Shown here piece after piece: positions 38,118 through 47,764 of a stretch of 64,000 nucleotides of DNA. The stretch spans positions 744,001 to 808,000 of the forward strand of contig NZ_OY764081.1 of NCBI RefSeq assembly GCF_963667985.1. Direction: 5' to 3'. The notes beneath the pieces are model-generated. The model saw only the letters and a list, made by a program, of their open reading frames with translations, searched no databases and was not told where the DNA came from. The position numbers and the translations under genes were made by a program. Source of the DNA: an uncultured Methanocorpusculum sp. (lineage in GTDB: Archaea > Halobacteriota > Methanomicrobia > Methanomicrobiales > Methanocorpusculaceae). The number at the start of each line of letters is the position of its first letter. Within the stretch, counting starts at the first letter, position 1.

Positions 38118-38230
38118 ATAAGAAAAGATTTAAACCACATCCTATTAAATGTCAGCGATTTATCTGTCATGTGATTATGAGACAGTATCTGTAAAGAGTA
38201 CAACTTCTGGAAAAAAGACTAGATTCATGC

Positions 38231-38270
38231 AAAAAAATATGCGAAGACGGCGGTAATGAAGCTCCGTCTT
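38231..38270 (-). terminator. Terminator after the M24 peptidase gene
   Basis: On the minus strand AAGACGG (38270-38264) pairs with CCGTCTT (38250-38244), and six bases later comes TTTTTTT (38237-38231). It lies about 90 bp past the peptidase stop and before the antiporter promoter, where a transcript end is expected. Confidence 0.5.
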
Positions 38271-38361
38271 TTCTGTTTTTGATGATTGGCCGTATCTATT
38301 ATTCGTTTTTTCGTCAGCTGATCATGCAGGTGACGATATCTGCATAGACCCTTCTCTGTCC

Positions 38362-39546
38362 TCAATACACCAGGATCATGCCGGGATTATTCCCTGTGAA
38401 ACACTCTCCTCCTTTAGGCGTAACGACAAAGGTATTTTCTATCCCAACAATACCGATATCTTTTATCCCCTTCTTCGGCTCAATAGCTAGCGTCATATTT
38501 TCAGCAAGCGGTTCGTCAAATCCTTTTGCAATAACCGGCATCTCGTCAATTTGAAGGCCGATCCCGTGACCGAGGAATTTGACAACACGTTCTTTGTAGC
38601 CCATGAAGTCCTTCTTGAAATCCTCATCGAGATCATCCATGATCGTCTTATAGATCAATGATGGAACCATGCCTGGTTTCAGCATCGAGGCAACGGCATT
38701 CTGGACATCAACGCATTTGTAGTGCATCTCGATAACCTCATCCGGCAGCGATTTGCCAAACATATAGGTCATCGTTTTATCGGTCTGATATCCGTGATAC
38801 CCGCATCCTACATCCAGATACACGAGATCGCCGTATTTCAGTTTCCTGTCGGGACTGCCGAGGACCGGAGCATACGGCCCTATACCACGATTTCCGCTTG
38901 CTCCGTTAAAATAGGACGGATAAAGGGAACTCTCGCCGAACCCGATATGTCCCATCCTCACTTCAGTATCGAACATCCCGAATCGTACGATTCCCTGATG
39001 CCCTTCACGAATCATGATCTGATAGAGCTCGGTTCCAAGTTCCGCTTCGCTCATCCCTTCTCGAAGGATATCCGGCACCAGTTCTTCTTTCACATGGCGG
39101 TGGATATCCCCGGATTTTTTCATCAGCGCCAGTTCATATTCACTCTTCACCGATCTGACATCTGCAATTATTCGATCCGCCGAGGCGATATGCTTGAACG
39201 GGAAATACTTCACAAATCTCTGCAGGTGGGCATACGAGATCACTTCCGTTTCCGTATACACAGTATCGCCGGTAATGGTCGTTTCTTTTGCAGCATCGCG
39301 GAAACTTTCCATCGGCCGAATATCGTTGAATGTTGATTCATCAAGAGCGCGCGAATAACTGTTTCTCACCCAGAAAACCGCATCATCACGTTTCGATATT
39401 AGAAGGACGCCGTCCTGCATCGTGCCGGTGAAATAATAGAGATTGACCTTGCCGAAAATCGCTGTATATTCCCAGTCAGGGTATTTATTATCCATCTGCG
39501 CATGAAAACGTGCCATCCGGTTTTCAAGCTCAGAGAGGGGGGACAT
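38362..39546 (-). CDS. M24 family aminopeptidase (Xaa-Pro dipeptidase-like)
   Basis: A 394-residue protein with an N-terminal creatinase-like domain (about residues 1-135) and a C-terminal pita-bread metallopeptidase domain. Metal ligands are visible as [15 protein letters not shown] (two Asp), GHGIGLQ (His), IEPKKG and GIENTF (two Glu). It probably removes N-terminal residues before proline or acts on a related amide. The ATG at 39546 ([11 protein letters not shown]) is chosen over an upstream in-frame start that adds 16 unlikely residues. Confidence 0.88.
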   Translation of the reverse strand: MSPLSELENRMARFHAQMDNKYPDWEYTAIFGKVNLYYFTGTMQDGVLLISKRDDAVFWVRNSYSRALDESTFNDIRPMESFRDAAKETTITGDTVYTETEVISYAHLQRFVKYFPFKHIASADRIIADVRSVKSEYELALMKKSGDIHRHVKEELVPDILREGMSEAELGTELYQIMIREGHQGIVRFGMFDTEVRMGHIGFGESSLYPSYFNGASGNRGIGPYAPVLGSPDRKLKYGDLVYLDVGCGYHGYQTDKTMTYMFGKSLPDEVIEMHYKCVDVQNAVASMLKPGMVPSLIYKTIMDDLDEDFKKDFMGYKERVVKFLGHGIGLQIDEMPVIAKGFDEPLAENMTLAIEPKKGIKDIGIVGIENTFVVTPKGGECFTGNNPGMILVY

Positions 39547-39677
39547 TATTTTGCATAACCAGTTTATTGAGAAGAAAGGGATAATACTTGGCATCCGGCA
39601 ATACGTTCAGAAGGCAAAAATCCAGCTTCGGCTCCTTGAGGCGAGGATTCACACACGTCCAATTTAAGAGAAGTTTT

Positions 39678-41324
39678 CTAAAAAAAAAAATATTCAGGCA
39701 CGGCGCCCTTGTCGGCCTGACCGGCGTATCGTGCAAGCACGCCCTTTAATTCCCTTTCTTTAGGCACCCACATCTTTCTTCTCTCTGCAAGTTCCGCCTC
39801 GTCAACGAGAAGGTCCAGTGTTTGTTCATACAGATCGATCTTGATGATGTCTCCTTCCCGAACAAGGCCGATCGGTCCTCCTGCCTTTGCTTCCGGAGCA
39901 ACGTGCCCTATACACGGACCGCGTGTTCCGCCGGAGAAGCGTCCGTCCGTCACAAGAGCCACATGCTTATAGCCAAGACCCATCAATGCTGATGTCGGGG
40001 AAAGCATCTCTGGCATACCTGGTCCGCCTTTCGGTCCTTCATATCGGATAACGATCACGTCGCCTTCGACGATTTTTCCGGTAAGAATCGCATCCATCGC
40101 TTCATTCTCTCCGTCAAAAACCCGTGCTGGGCCCTGATGCTTCCACATCGCATCGATTACTGCTGCCGATTTGATAACCGAGCCGTTCGGCGCAAGCGAA
40201 CCTTTCAGGATCTTCAGTCCGCCTGCCTTGTGCACGGCATTCTCCAGACTGTGGATCACATTTTCATCCACGTATTTCACGCCATCTGCGATCGCAAACA
40301 CTGTTTTTCCCGAGACGGTCAAACAGTCGTCAAGATGCGGTCTAATCTGCTTGAAAACTGCAGGGATCCCGCCCGAGTGATATAACGTCTGCATTGAGTG
40401 CGGGCCGCCTGGCTGCATCGAACAGATGTGCGGGACGGTTGCTCCCATCTGGGTAAAATCATCAAGACTCAGCGGGACATTTGCTTCCTGAGCGATCGCC
40501 ATTAAGTGAAGGACCGTGTTCGTTGAGCCGCCAAGCGCCATATCTACGGCGATAGCGTTTTTCAGCGAATTTTTCGTGAGGATGTCACGGGGCTTGACAT
40601 CCTCTTTGATCATCTCAACGACTCTGACGCCGCTTTCATAAGCGATACGGAGTTTTGCCGCATCAACCGCGGGGATCGCCGCACAGCCGGGAAGGGACAT
40701 TCCCATCGCTTCGGTCATGCAGGCCATGGTATTTGCCGTATATAATCCCTGACAACTGCCGCACCCGGGCATTGCCGCGGCCTCCAGTTCGTGGAGTTCC
40801 TCTTCGCTCATTTTGTGTGCAGCGACCTTACCGACTCCCTCAAATATATCGGTTAGGGAAAGTTCGCAGCCCTTGTGATGGCCGGGAAGCATGTTCCCGC
40901 CGGTGACGACGATCGCCGGAATATTGCATCGTGCCGCCGCCATAAGCATGCCGGGAACGATCTTATCGCAGGTACATATGCAGACAAGAGCATCGAACCG
41001 GTGAGCCTGGATCATGAGTTCAACTGAATCCGCGATGTTTTCGCGTGAGGCTAGCGAGTACCGCATCCCTTCATGTCCCATCGCAATACCGTCGCAAATT
41101 CCTATCGTGTTAAACTCGAAAGCAACACCCCCGCCTGCCGCAACTCCCTCTCTTACGCGTTCGGCAACCATTCTGAGATGCGTGTGTCCCGGAACGATCG
41201 TGTTCCAGGAGTTTGCGATCCCGACAAAGGGTTTTTTCATCTCTTGATCAGAAATCCCGAGTGAGCGTATAAGAGCCCTGTTGGGTGCTCTGGTGTATCC
41301 TGATTTCACATCATCGCTGCGCAT
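39678..41324 (-). CDS. ilvD: Dihydroxy-acid dehydratase
   Basis: A 548-residue iron-sulfur dehydratase, the common third step of valine, leucine and isoleucine synthesis. Cluster cysteines are in [12 protein letters not shown] and [14 protein letters not shown], and the C-terminal signature is [22 protein letters not shown] start at ATG 41324 ([18 protein letters not shown]). A TATA-like GTTTTATTATTG is about 35 bases upstream. It stands apart from the other branched-chain genes but completes the set. Confidence 0.96.
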   Translation of the reverse strand: MRSDDVKSGYTRAPNRALIRSLGISDQEMKKPFVGIANSWNTIVPGHTHLRMVAERVREGVAAGGGVAFEFNTIGICDGIAMGHEGMRYSLASRENIADSVELMIQAHRFDALVCICTCDKIVPGMLMAAARCNIPAIVVTGGNMLPGHHKGCELSLTDIFEGVGKVAAHKMSEEELHELEAAAMPGCGSCQGLYTANTMACMTEAMGMSLPGCAAIPAVDAAKLRIAYESGVRVVEMIKEDVKPRDILTKNSLKNAIAVDMALGGSTNTVLHLMAIAQEANVPLSLDDFTQMGATVPHICSMQPGGPHSMQTLYHSGGIPAVFKQIRPHLDDCLTVSGKTVFAIADGVKYVDENVIHSLENAVHKAGGLKILKGSLAPNGSVIKSAAVIDAMWKHQGPARVFDGENEAMDAILTGKIVEGDVIVIRYEGPKGGPGMPEMLSPTSALMGLGYKHVALVTDGRFSGGTRGPCIGHVAPEAKAGGPIGLVREGDIIKIDLYEQTLDLLVDEAELAERRKMWVPKERELKGVLARYAGQADKGAVPEYFFF

Positions 41325-41427
41325 CTGAATCACATAGATAAAGGTAATAGGCAATAATAAAACAAGCGGCCGAAAATTTCAGATTACTTAAAGGAGAGCT
41401 AATGCGCAAAAAAGGGAAGATGGCTGC

Positions 41428-41973
41428 CTATCGGTGATGCAGTCCCTCTTCGGTCAGATTGTCCCAGAAAATCTTTCCGAGAAATTTCAGATCGGTGTAT
41501 TTTCCGTCAAGATAAAACGCCATTTTTTTGGTTCCTTCCAGTTCGTATCCCAGCCGTTCATACAGAAAGACGGCACGCGGATTCGTGTCGGCGACCAGAC
41601 ATTCCATCCGGATAAATCCGCGTTTTTTGGCTTCATCTTCAGGATGCATTATCGCTTTTGTACTGATACTCATCCCACATTACGCCGGTTCGATAAACAG
41701 GAAAAATGTCGCGCTGTGGGAAAGCCTAGTTCCGGGCGGCTGGGAATATAAGCCGGCACCACCGATTATCCGATCTTTGTAATGCATGCACCAGAGAGAA
41801 ACGATTCCTGACTGGATGTAAGACCATAATGCCATTGTCGCCTCCATCGAAACCGGCGGGATGGATTCGAAATGCTCTGCAATCTCGGGGATATTGCATA
41901 ACTCGTTGATCCGCCCAAGTTCCGACTCCTGGACCGGGCAAAACCGAACCTGTGCGGAGATACTTTCAGCCAT
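41428..41973 (-). pseudogene. GNAT acetyltransferase with in-frame TAA
   Basis: A RimJ/RimL-like N-acetyltransferase of about 181 codons interrupted by TAA at 41682-41680. The parts before (VRFCPVQESELGRINEL to FFLFIEPA) and after (GMSISTKAIMHPEDEAKKRGF to LGKIF) are in the same frame. The acetyl-CoA loop, normally of the type R/Q-x-x-G-x-G/A, reads CGMSIST, so glycine positions also look changed. Together this favours true decay over a sequence error. Confidence 0.8.
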
Positions 41974-42128
41974 GAGCTAGTGTGGGAAGGCGGATACAAT
42001 AAATTTATCGTGGGTGAAATTGGGTGGGGGCCTGCCTGGGCCATGGAATTCTCCATCATTCCTCCGTGAATAAATCCGCTGTTAGAGGTCGCCATAATTA
42101 AAGCCAACCAGAACCAATACAGTACCAG

Positions 42129-42980
42129 ATGACTATAGTTGCATGCCTCGGAGTGGGCAGAATCGGCGGAGAAGTTGCATACGTTTCTGCCCTCAGAAAA
42201 TTTGCCGACGAACTCGTCCTTTTCGATATCAGCGAACCCCTGCAGCATGCTCAAAAACTCGATATAATTCACGGGATGGACATCCCCGTGTCCACAAACC
42301 CTACCGATCTGAAAGACGCCGATTACTGTATATATTCAGCCGGCTATTCGCGGTCCCCCAACATAAAAACCCGTGCTGATCTTTTTGATAAAAATCTCCC
42401 GATTGCAAAGGAATCTGCAGAACTTCTGAAGGGATTCTCCGGCAAACTCATCATCGTCACAAACCCGATGGATGTCTTTACCTGGTATTTTGCCAAAAAA
42501 AACTGCCTTGACGAAAGTCAGGTCGTCGGGTTCGGCGGTCTTCTCGACAGCAGAAGATTCACCGTGGCACTCCGTTCGATGGGAATCGAAGCAGAGGGCC
42601 AGGTCCTCAGCGAACATGGCGAACATCAGGTCCCGCTCTTTTCCAGTCTGGAAATCGACATCCCTATCCCGGTAAGAGAAGAGATCCTAACCGGTCTTCG
42701 CGGATCTTCGATGCCGGTCATCAAAGGAAAAGCAGGTACTGTTTTCGGTCCGGCGTATCACATCGTCTCCATGCTGGAAAAGATCGAGAAAGGAGAAAGA
42801 GTAATCTGTTCACTTCCGGCAAACGGTGCTTACGGAATTGACGGCTGTTCACTTGGACTTCCGGCCGTCGTGACGCGTTCCGGCGCAAAGATCGATGAGA
42901 GTTTGAAGTTCGATCCCTGGGAAATGGCAAAACTCCATGAGGCTGCGGATTTCTTGCAGGGACTTTGCAGGAGAGTATAG
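42129..42980 (+). CDS. mdh: Malate/lactate dehydrogenase family, probably malate dehydrogenase
   Basis: A 283-residue NAD(P)-dependent dehydrogenase interconverting malate and oxaloacetate, here probably in the incomplete reductive citric acid cycle. The nucleotide loop is ACLGVGRIGGEVA, the mobile loop carries Arg in SPNIKTRADLFDKN, and the catalytic His is in LSEHGEHQVPLFS. It is shorter than usual (about 310). Its stop is followed directly by polB. Confidence 0.88.
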   Translation: MTIVACLGVGRIGGEVAYVSALRKFADELVLFDISEPLQHAQKLDIIHGMDIPVSTNPTDLKDADYCIYSAGYSRSPNIKTRADLFDKNLPIAKESAELLKGFSGKLIIVTNPMDVFTWYFAKKNCLDESQVVGFGGLLDSRRFTVALRSMGIEAEGQVLSEHGEHQVPLFSSLEIDIPIPVREEILTGLRGSSMPVIKGKAGTVFGPAYHIVSMLEKIEKGERVICSLPANGAYGIDGCSLGLPAVVTRSGAKIDESLKFDPWEMAKLHEAADFLQGLCRRV

Positions 42981-45371
42981 ATGGAAATTGCCATCAATCA
43001 GGCAGAATACTCAAATGCCCCGGGAGGTCCGGTCGTTCACATCTTTGGAAGGGAAGCGGACGGGACTCCCCACCAGCTGAAAGTCACCGGTTTTCGCCCC
43101 TACTTCTGGGTCCGTGAAAGCGAAGCCGACAAACCTCATACGGAAAAAATCGACGTTACGCAGGATCGGGGGATCTCCATCAAAGGCGAACCTCTTCGCC
43201 GGATATATACGGAAAAACCCGGCGACGTCAGAAATATCAGGGACAACTACCACCATTTCGAAGCTGACATTCCATTTGCGACCCGTTTTCTTATCGACAC
43301 CGGCCTTACCGGCGGTGTCAGTGCCCCATCGGACGAGTGTTCATTCACCGAACTTTCACCGGCAGAAGTGATCTCCAGACCGCGGGTCTGTATGTGCGAT
43401 ATCGAGTGTGATGACAGAAACGGATTTCCCGAACCGGAACGCGATCCGGTCATCTGCATAACCTGCCATGACTCGTTCGATGATCAGTATACAACTTTTG
43501 TTCTTGATGGAAAAACCAAAGGCGGATACGGCAACGCCGAACCGCTTGCGAGCGGATGTTTTTCCAACTGTCATACAATTATTTCCTATGACACCGAACG
43601 CGATCTTTTCGCAGGTTTCATCGATTACATCCGGGAGAAGGACCCCGATATTCTCTCGGGCTGGAACTTCATTGACTTCGATGCCGAGTACATCCTCAAG
43701 CGTGCCGAGACCCTAGGTTTCCGTTCCGAGGTCTTTGCCCGGATGACCGGAATGACCGAGCGAAATGCAATGAGGGGTCGGGTCATCTTCGATCTTCTCG
43801 CAGCATACAAAAAAATGCAGGGGAGTCAGAAGGAGTCGTATCGCCTCGACGCCGTCGCCGAAGACGAACTTGGCGAGACCAAAGTTCGGTACATTGGAAC
43901 TCTTGGCGATCTCTGGGATAATGATCCCCTGAAGATGGTAGAATACAACTTCAAGGATGTCGAACTATGCGTCGGGATCAACAGAAAGAACAAAATTATC
44001 GAGTTCTATCAGGAAGTTGCCAGATATGTGGGTTGTCCTTTGGACAAAACGCTGAACTCTTCGAACGTCATCGACATCTATATTCTCAGAAAAGCGTTCG
44101 GCAAATTTATCCTGCCGTCTAAGGGAAACGCCTCGGGCGAGGAGTTTGAAGGAGCGACCGTTTTTGATCCAAGCAAAGGTGTTCGGGAGAACGTCATCGT
44201 TTTGGATCTGAAATCGCTCTATCCCATGGCGATGATGACGTTGAATGCTTCTCCGGAAACGAAATCTCCGACAGGCGAGATCCATGCCCCGAACGGGATC
44301 CGGTTCAGCAAATCCCCGGACGGTCTGACCCGGTCGATCATCAGCGAGTTGATGGCAGAACGCGACGAACGGAAGAAACTCAGAAACAGTTTTCCTTTCG
44401 GATCTGATGAATATACTCTGTATGATATGCAGCAGAATGTGCTGAAGGTGATCATGAACACGTATTACGGAGTCTCAGGATTCTCCAGATTCCGTTTGTA
44501 CGACCGGGACATCGGAGCCGCCGTGACGTCCGTAGGCCGTGCGATCATTCAGCACACAAAGCTCGTTATCACCAAACGCGGGTATGACGTGATATACGGC
44601 GATACGGATTCGTGTTTTGTGCAGATCCCCTTCACGTCTCTTGAAGATACGATGAAAATCGCCCGCGAAATCGAGGAGGAACTCAATGCGAGCTACCTGT
44701 CGTTTGCACAGGAAACCCTTGGTGCTGATATGAACTTCTTCTCGATCAAGTTCGAGAAGATCTACCGGAGATTTTTCCAGGGCGGCGCAAAGAAGCGGTA
44801 TGCAGGACATCTGATCTGGAAAGAGGGTCAGGATGTCGATAAAATCGATATAACCGGCTTTGAGATGAAGCGATCCGACTCAGCACAGATCACTCGCGAA
44901 GTACAGGAACGTGTTCTGGAGATGATCCTGAAAGGAAACGGCAGGGAAGATGTGAAAAAATATCTGCCCGAGGTTCTGTCTCTGTATCGCGAGGGAAAAT
45001 GTCCGCTTGAAAAAGCAGGTATTCCGAGCGGTATAAACAAGTCTCTTGCCGATTACGCTCATCTGGATTCGCACGGGCGTGGGGCCATCTACTCGAATAC
45101 GTATCTTGGAACCGACTTCAAACGCGGCAGCAAGCCCAAGCGGCTTTACATCAAGCGGACATATATGCCTGAAAAGTATCCGGACACGGATGTGCTCTGT
45201 TTTGAGTACCCGGATCAGGTTCCGGAGGGGGCGTTCGAAATTGACTGGGAAACGATGCTTGAAAAAACGATCCAGGCGCCTCTGAACAGAATTTTCGATG
45301 CACTTGGGTGGGATTGGGATGAGTTCGATCCGACCAAGTCACGAAAAACGACGCTGGATATGTTCTTCTAA
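42981..45371 (+). CDS. polB: Family B DNA polymerase
   Basis: A 796-residue archaeal replicative-type polymerase with proofreading. Exonuclease motifs: CDIECD (Exo I, about residue 138), SGWNFIDFDAEY (Exo II), YNFKDVELC (Exo III). Polymerase motifs: DLKSLYPMAM (A), KVIMNTYYGVSG (B) and YGDTDSCF (C). The catalytic aspartates are all present. No intein is seen. It starts on the base after the mdh stop, so both share a transcript. Confidence 0.97.
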   Translation: MEIAINQAEYSNAPGGPVVHIFGREADGTPHQLKVTGFRPYFWVRESEADKPHTEKIDVTQDRGISIKGEPLRRIYTEKPGDVRNIRDNYHHFEADIPFATRFLIDTGLTGGVSAPSDECSFTELSPAEVISRPRVCMCDIECDDRNGFPEPERDPVICITCHDSFDDQYTTFVLDGKTKGGYGNAEPLASGCFSNCHTIISYDTERDLFAGFIDYIREKDPDILSGWNFIDFDAEYILKRAETLGFRSEVFARMTGMTERNAMRGRVIFDLLAAYKKMQGSQKESYRLDAVAEDELGETKVRYIGTLGDLWDNDPLKMVEYNFKDVELCVGINRKNKIIEFYQEVARYVGCPLDKTLNSSNVIDIYILRKAFGKFILPSKGNASGEEFEGATVFDPSKGVRENVIVLDLKSLYPMAMMTLNASPETKSPTGEIHAPNGIRFSKSPDGLTRSIISELMAERDERKKLRNSFPFGSDEYTLYDMQQNVLKVIMNTYYGVSGFSRFRLYDRDIGAAVTSVGRAIIQHTKLVITKRGYDVIYGDTDSCFVQIPFTSLEDTMKIAREIEEELNASYLSFAQETLGADMNFFSIKFEKIYRRFFQGGAKKRYAGHLIWKEGQDVDKIDITGFEMKRSDSAQITREVQERVLEMILKGNGREDVKKYLPEVLSLYREGKCPLEKAGIPSGINKSLADYAHLDSHGRGAIYSNTYLGTDFKRGSKPKRLYIKRTYMPEKYPDTDVLCFEYPDQVPEGAFEIDWETMLEKTIQAPLNRIFDALGWDWDEFDPTKSRKTTLDMFF

Positions 45372-45372
45372 G

Positions 45373-45442
45373 GAAAAAAAAACGGCATTTAGCGGCATGT
45401 AGAAAGAGGCATCATCATAAAACCTGATGCCGGCTGCTAAAT
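45373..45442 (-). terminator. Nested hairpin with T9 after rpl10e
   Basis: ATTTAGC (45387-45393) pairs with GCTAAAT (45436-45442), and inside them GGCATCA (45408-45414) pairs with TGATGCC (45425-45431). On the minus strand the structure is followed within a few bases by a run of nine Ts (complement of 45374-45382), so it reads as a terminator for rpl10e transcripts. It could also act on polB transcripts from the other side. Confidence 0.65.
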
Positions 45443-45520
45443 ATTCCCAAAACTACTATTTTGTAAGCAATAAACTTTTTTGAAAAAAGTATGATAAATT
45501 GAGAGCTTTGGCAAAAAGCC

Positions 45521-46021
45521 TTAGTTCTCAACGATTACCCGGACAGGAGTCGGGAGTTTGTATCCGCTGTGGAGGAGTGCATCCTTTGCCTGCTCGACAT
45601 ACTGCGGGGTTGTCCAGACGGTGAAAACACGCTGTCTTGGTGAAACACGGGCCGCAGTTCCGACTGCTTTACCGAATGCAAGTCTCATACCCTCGGAAAC
45701 ACGGTCTGCGCCGGCTCCGGTTGCCTGTTTATGTTCACGGAGAACATGGTGGGGGTATGTTCTGATCTTTAAGTGGAAATTGTTTTTTCCGACTTCTTTC
45801 ATCAGACGTCTGTTCATGTTGATACGGGCAGCTTCCATTGCCGTGTGACGGATCTGGCATCCTTCAAGCGCTTCAAGATGGATTGCAACCGGGAACTCAT
45901 CGGAGAGATTTCCCATATCAAACGTTACAACCTTAAGACCCGGCACACCACCCATGTATTCACGGCGGCAGTAGGCCTTCTTGGCGAGCTTATTATACAT
46001 TCGTGCTGGCTTTCTTACCAT
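45521..46021 (-). CDS. rpl10e: Ribosomal protein L10e (uL16)
   Basis: A 166-residue large-subunit protein near the peptidyl transferase and tRNA entry region. It begins [22 protein letters not shown] and has [28 protein letters not shown], both typical of archaeal L10e. It is monocistronic here, downstream of a TATA-like AATATGG on its own strand. Confidence 0.97.
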   Translation of the reverse strand: MVRKPARMYNKLAKKAYCRREYMGGVPGLKVVTFDMGNLSDEFPVAIHLEALEGCQIRHTAMEAARINMNRRLMKEVGKNNFHLKIRTYPHHVLREHKQATGAGADRVSEGMRLAFGKAVGTAARVSPRQRVFTVWTTPQYVEQAKDALLHSGYKLPTPVRVIVEN

Positions 46022-46076
46022 TTTTAATTACTCCTAGCTCTCTTAAATGTGCAAATTTGGTTGGTTGGAAACCATA

Positions 46077-46859
46077 TTAAAGGTTCTTATTCTCCCCCTC
46101 TAATTTCTCAATTTCTGCGAGAACATCTTTCCTGAGTTTAGCAAACTCAATACTTGTTCTATCACGCGGTCTTGGTAGTGGATTTGGATATATTTCGTAA
46201 ATTCTTCCAGGTCTAGGCGTAAGAATGACGATTTTATCTGAAAGATAAACGGCCTCATCAACGCTGTGAGTAACGAAAAGAATAGTCTTTTTCGTTTCTT
46301 CCCAGATCTGGAGAAGTTCACGCTGCATTTTATTCCTCGTCTGCGCGTCAAGCGCGCCAAAGGGTTCGTCCATCAGCATGACAGCAGGATCAGTTGCAAG
46401 TGCCCGGGCAACGGCCGCCCTCTGGCGCATACCGCCGGACAGCTCGTACGGATAATTATCGCCAAATCCGGTCAGCCCAACCAGAGCAAGACGCTTGTTT
46501 ACTTCAGCGACCCGTTCCTCTTTTGGGACACCGATCATCTCCAGACCAAAACCCACATTCTCTGCGACGGTACGCCATGGATAAAGCGAATATTCCTGGA
46601 ACACCATCGTCATTTTCGGTGACGGGCCGTCCACGATCTTTCCATCGATGGAAACGGTCCCGCTTGTTGGAACATCAAGACCGCCGATCATACGAAGAAG
46701 AGTGGTCTTCCCGCATCCCGAGGGACCGAGCAGGCAGACGAACTGCCCGTTGTGAACTTCAAGATTGACATGCTCCAGAGCAGTTACATCGCCTTTCCGG
46801 GAAGAGAACGTTTTTGTAGCGTCCTCCACTTTCACCCATACTTTATCCCAGTCTGTCAT
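46077..46859 (-). CDS. ABC transporter ATP-binding protein (SsuB/TauB type)
   Basis: A 260-residue ATPase of a nitrate/sulfonate/taurine-type importer. Walker A is LLGPSGCGKTTLL, the signature LSGGMRQRAAVARAL, Walker B VMLMDEPFGALDAQT, and the switch His is in LFVTHSVDEAVYLSD. It overlaps the permease gene by ATGA. The substrate cannot be deduced; sulfonates, aliphatic anions, pyrimidine precursors or aromatic acids are all known in this class. Confidence 0.93.
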   Translation of the reverse strand: MTDWDKVWVKVEDATKTFSSRKGDVTALEHVNLEVHNGQFVCLLGPSGCGKTTLLRMIGGLDVPTSGTVSIDGKIVDGPSPKMTMVFQEYSLYPWRTVAENVGFGLEMIGVPKEERVAEVNKRLALVGLTGFGDNYPYELSGGMRQRAAVARALATDPAVMLMDEPFGALDAQTRNKMQRELLQIWEETKKTILFVTHSVDEAVYLSDKIVILTPRPGRIYEIYPNPLPRPRDRTSIEFAKLRKDVLAEIEKLEGENKNL

Positions 46860-47617
46860 TTGTCAAGCACCTCCCAGGCAAACTTCGTTCGCAGAACATA
46901 CTGGAAAAACTGATCCATGGCAATACCGATGATGCCGATGGCAATCATACCGGCAATAACCATCTGGACCTGACCCCAGTTATAGGTGTACATGATGAGA
47001 TATCCAAGACCCGACACGGTTCCGGGCATCATTTCCGCAGCGACAACGCTCATCCATGCAATACCGAAACCGACACGAAGACCGTTCCAGATTGCAGGAC
47101 CCGCAGCCGGAATAATGACCTTGGTGATGATCTGGCGTTCATTTGCCAGATAAATCTTCGCAGTTTCGACCCAGCTTCTCTTCACCCTCTTCACACCGTC
47201 AATAGTATTGACAAGAATTGGGAATATACAGCCAATCACAATAATGAACAGGATCGGCGTGAGACCCAAACCGAACCATGCAAGGGATAAAGGCACCCAG
47301 GCCATTGGAGGGATGGGACGTAGAATCTGGATAAGACTATCGGAGAACTGCTCAAGAACAGGATACCGGCCGAGAATGATTCCCAGAGGGACGGCGATAA
47401 TACAGGCGATGATGAAACCAAGAGTTACCCGGTAAATACTGACCCAGCTGTTCTCAACAAGACTCCCGCAGCCGTAAAGATCGGCAAACGGGGTTGCAAA
47501 GACGGCAAGGACGGTTTCCACCCGCGGAAGGATGTATGCATTATTCATCAGAATTGCTGCAACTTCCCACACTACGAGAACAAGTGCTGGAAGTATCAGC
47601 TTAATGTACCATTTCAT
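46856..47617 (-). CDS. ABC transporter permease (SsuC type)
   Basis: A 253-residue permease with about six transmembrane helices. The EAA loop that contacts the ATPase is near residues 145-165 (VETAKIYLANERQIITKVIIP AAGP as a family-like segment). Early PPMAWVPLSLAWFGLG is typical of the nitrate/sulfonate class. It starts 147 bp after the substrate-binding gene, and GGTGAGC precedes the ATG. Confidence 0.92.
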   Translation of the reverse strand: MKWYIKLILPALVLVVWEVAAILMNNAYILPRVETVLAVFATPFADLYGCGSLVENSWVSIYRVTLGFIIACIIAVPLGIILGRYPVLEQFSDSLIQILRPIPPMAWVPLSLAWFGLGLTPILFIIVIGCIFPILVNTIDGVKRVKRSWVETAKIYLANERQIITKVIIPAAGPAIWNGLRVGFGIAWMSVVAAEMMPGTVSGLGYLIMYTYNWGQVQMVIAGMIAIGIIGIAMDQFFQYVLRTKFAWEVLDK

Positions 47618-47764
47618 GATCTTTGATGCTCACCATCCTCTTTTATGTATGTGGATCTTGCAGAATATCAAATGTGTTACTTGTTTTAAGTGAATCTGAT
47701 GTCCGTGTTAATGAAACAGGACACAGCCGATGTAATGATAAAAATAAAAAAAAAGTGAGTGGAT

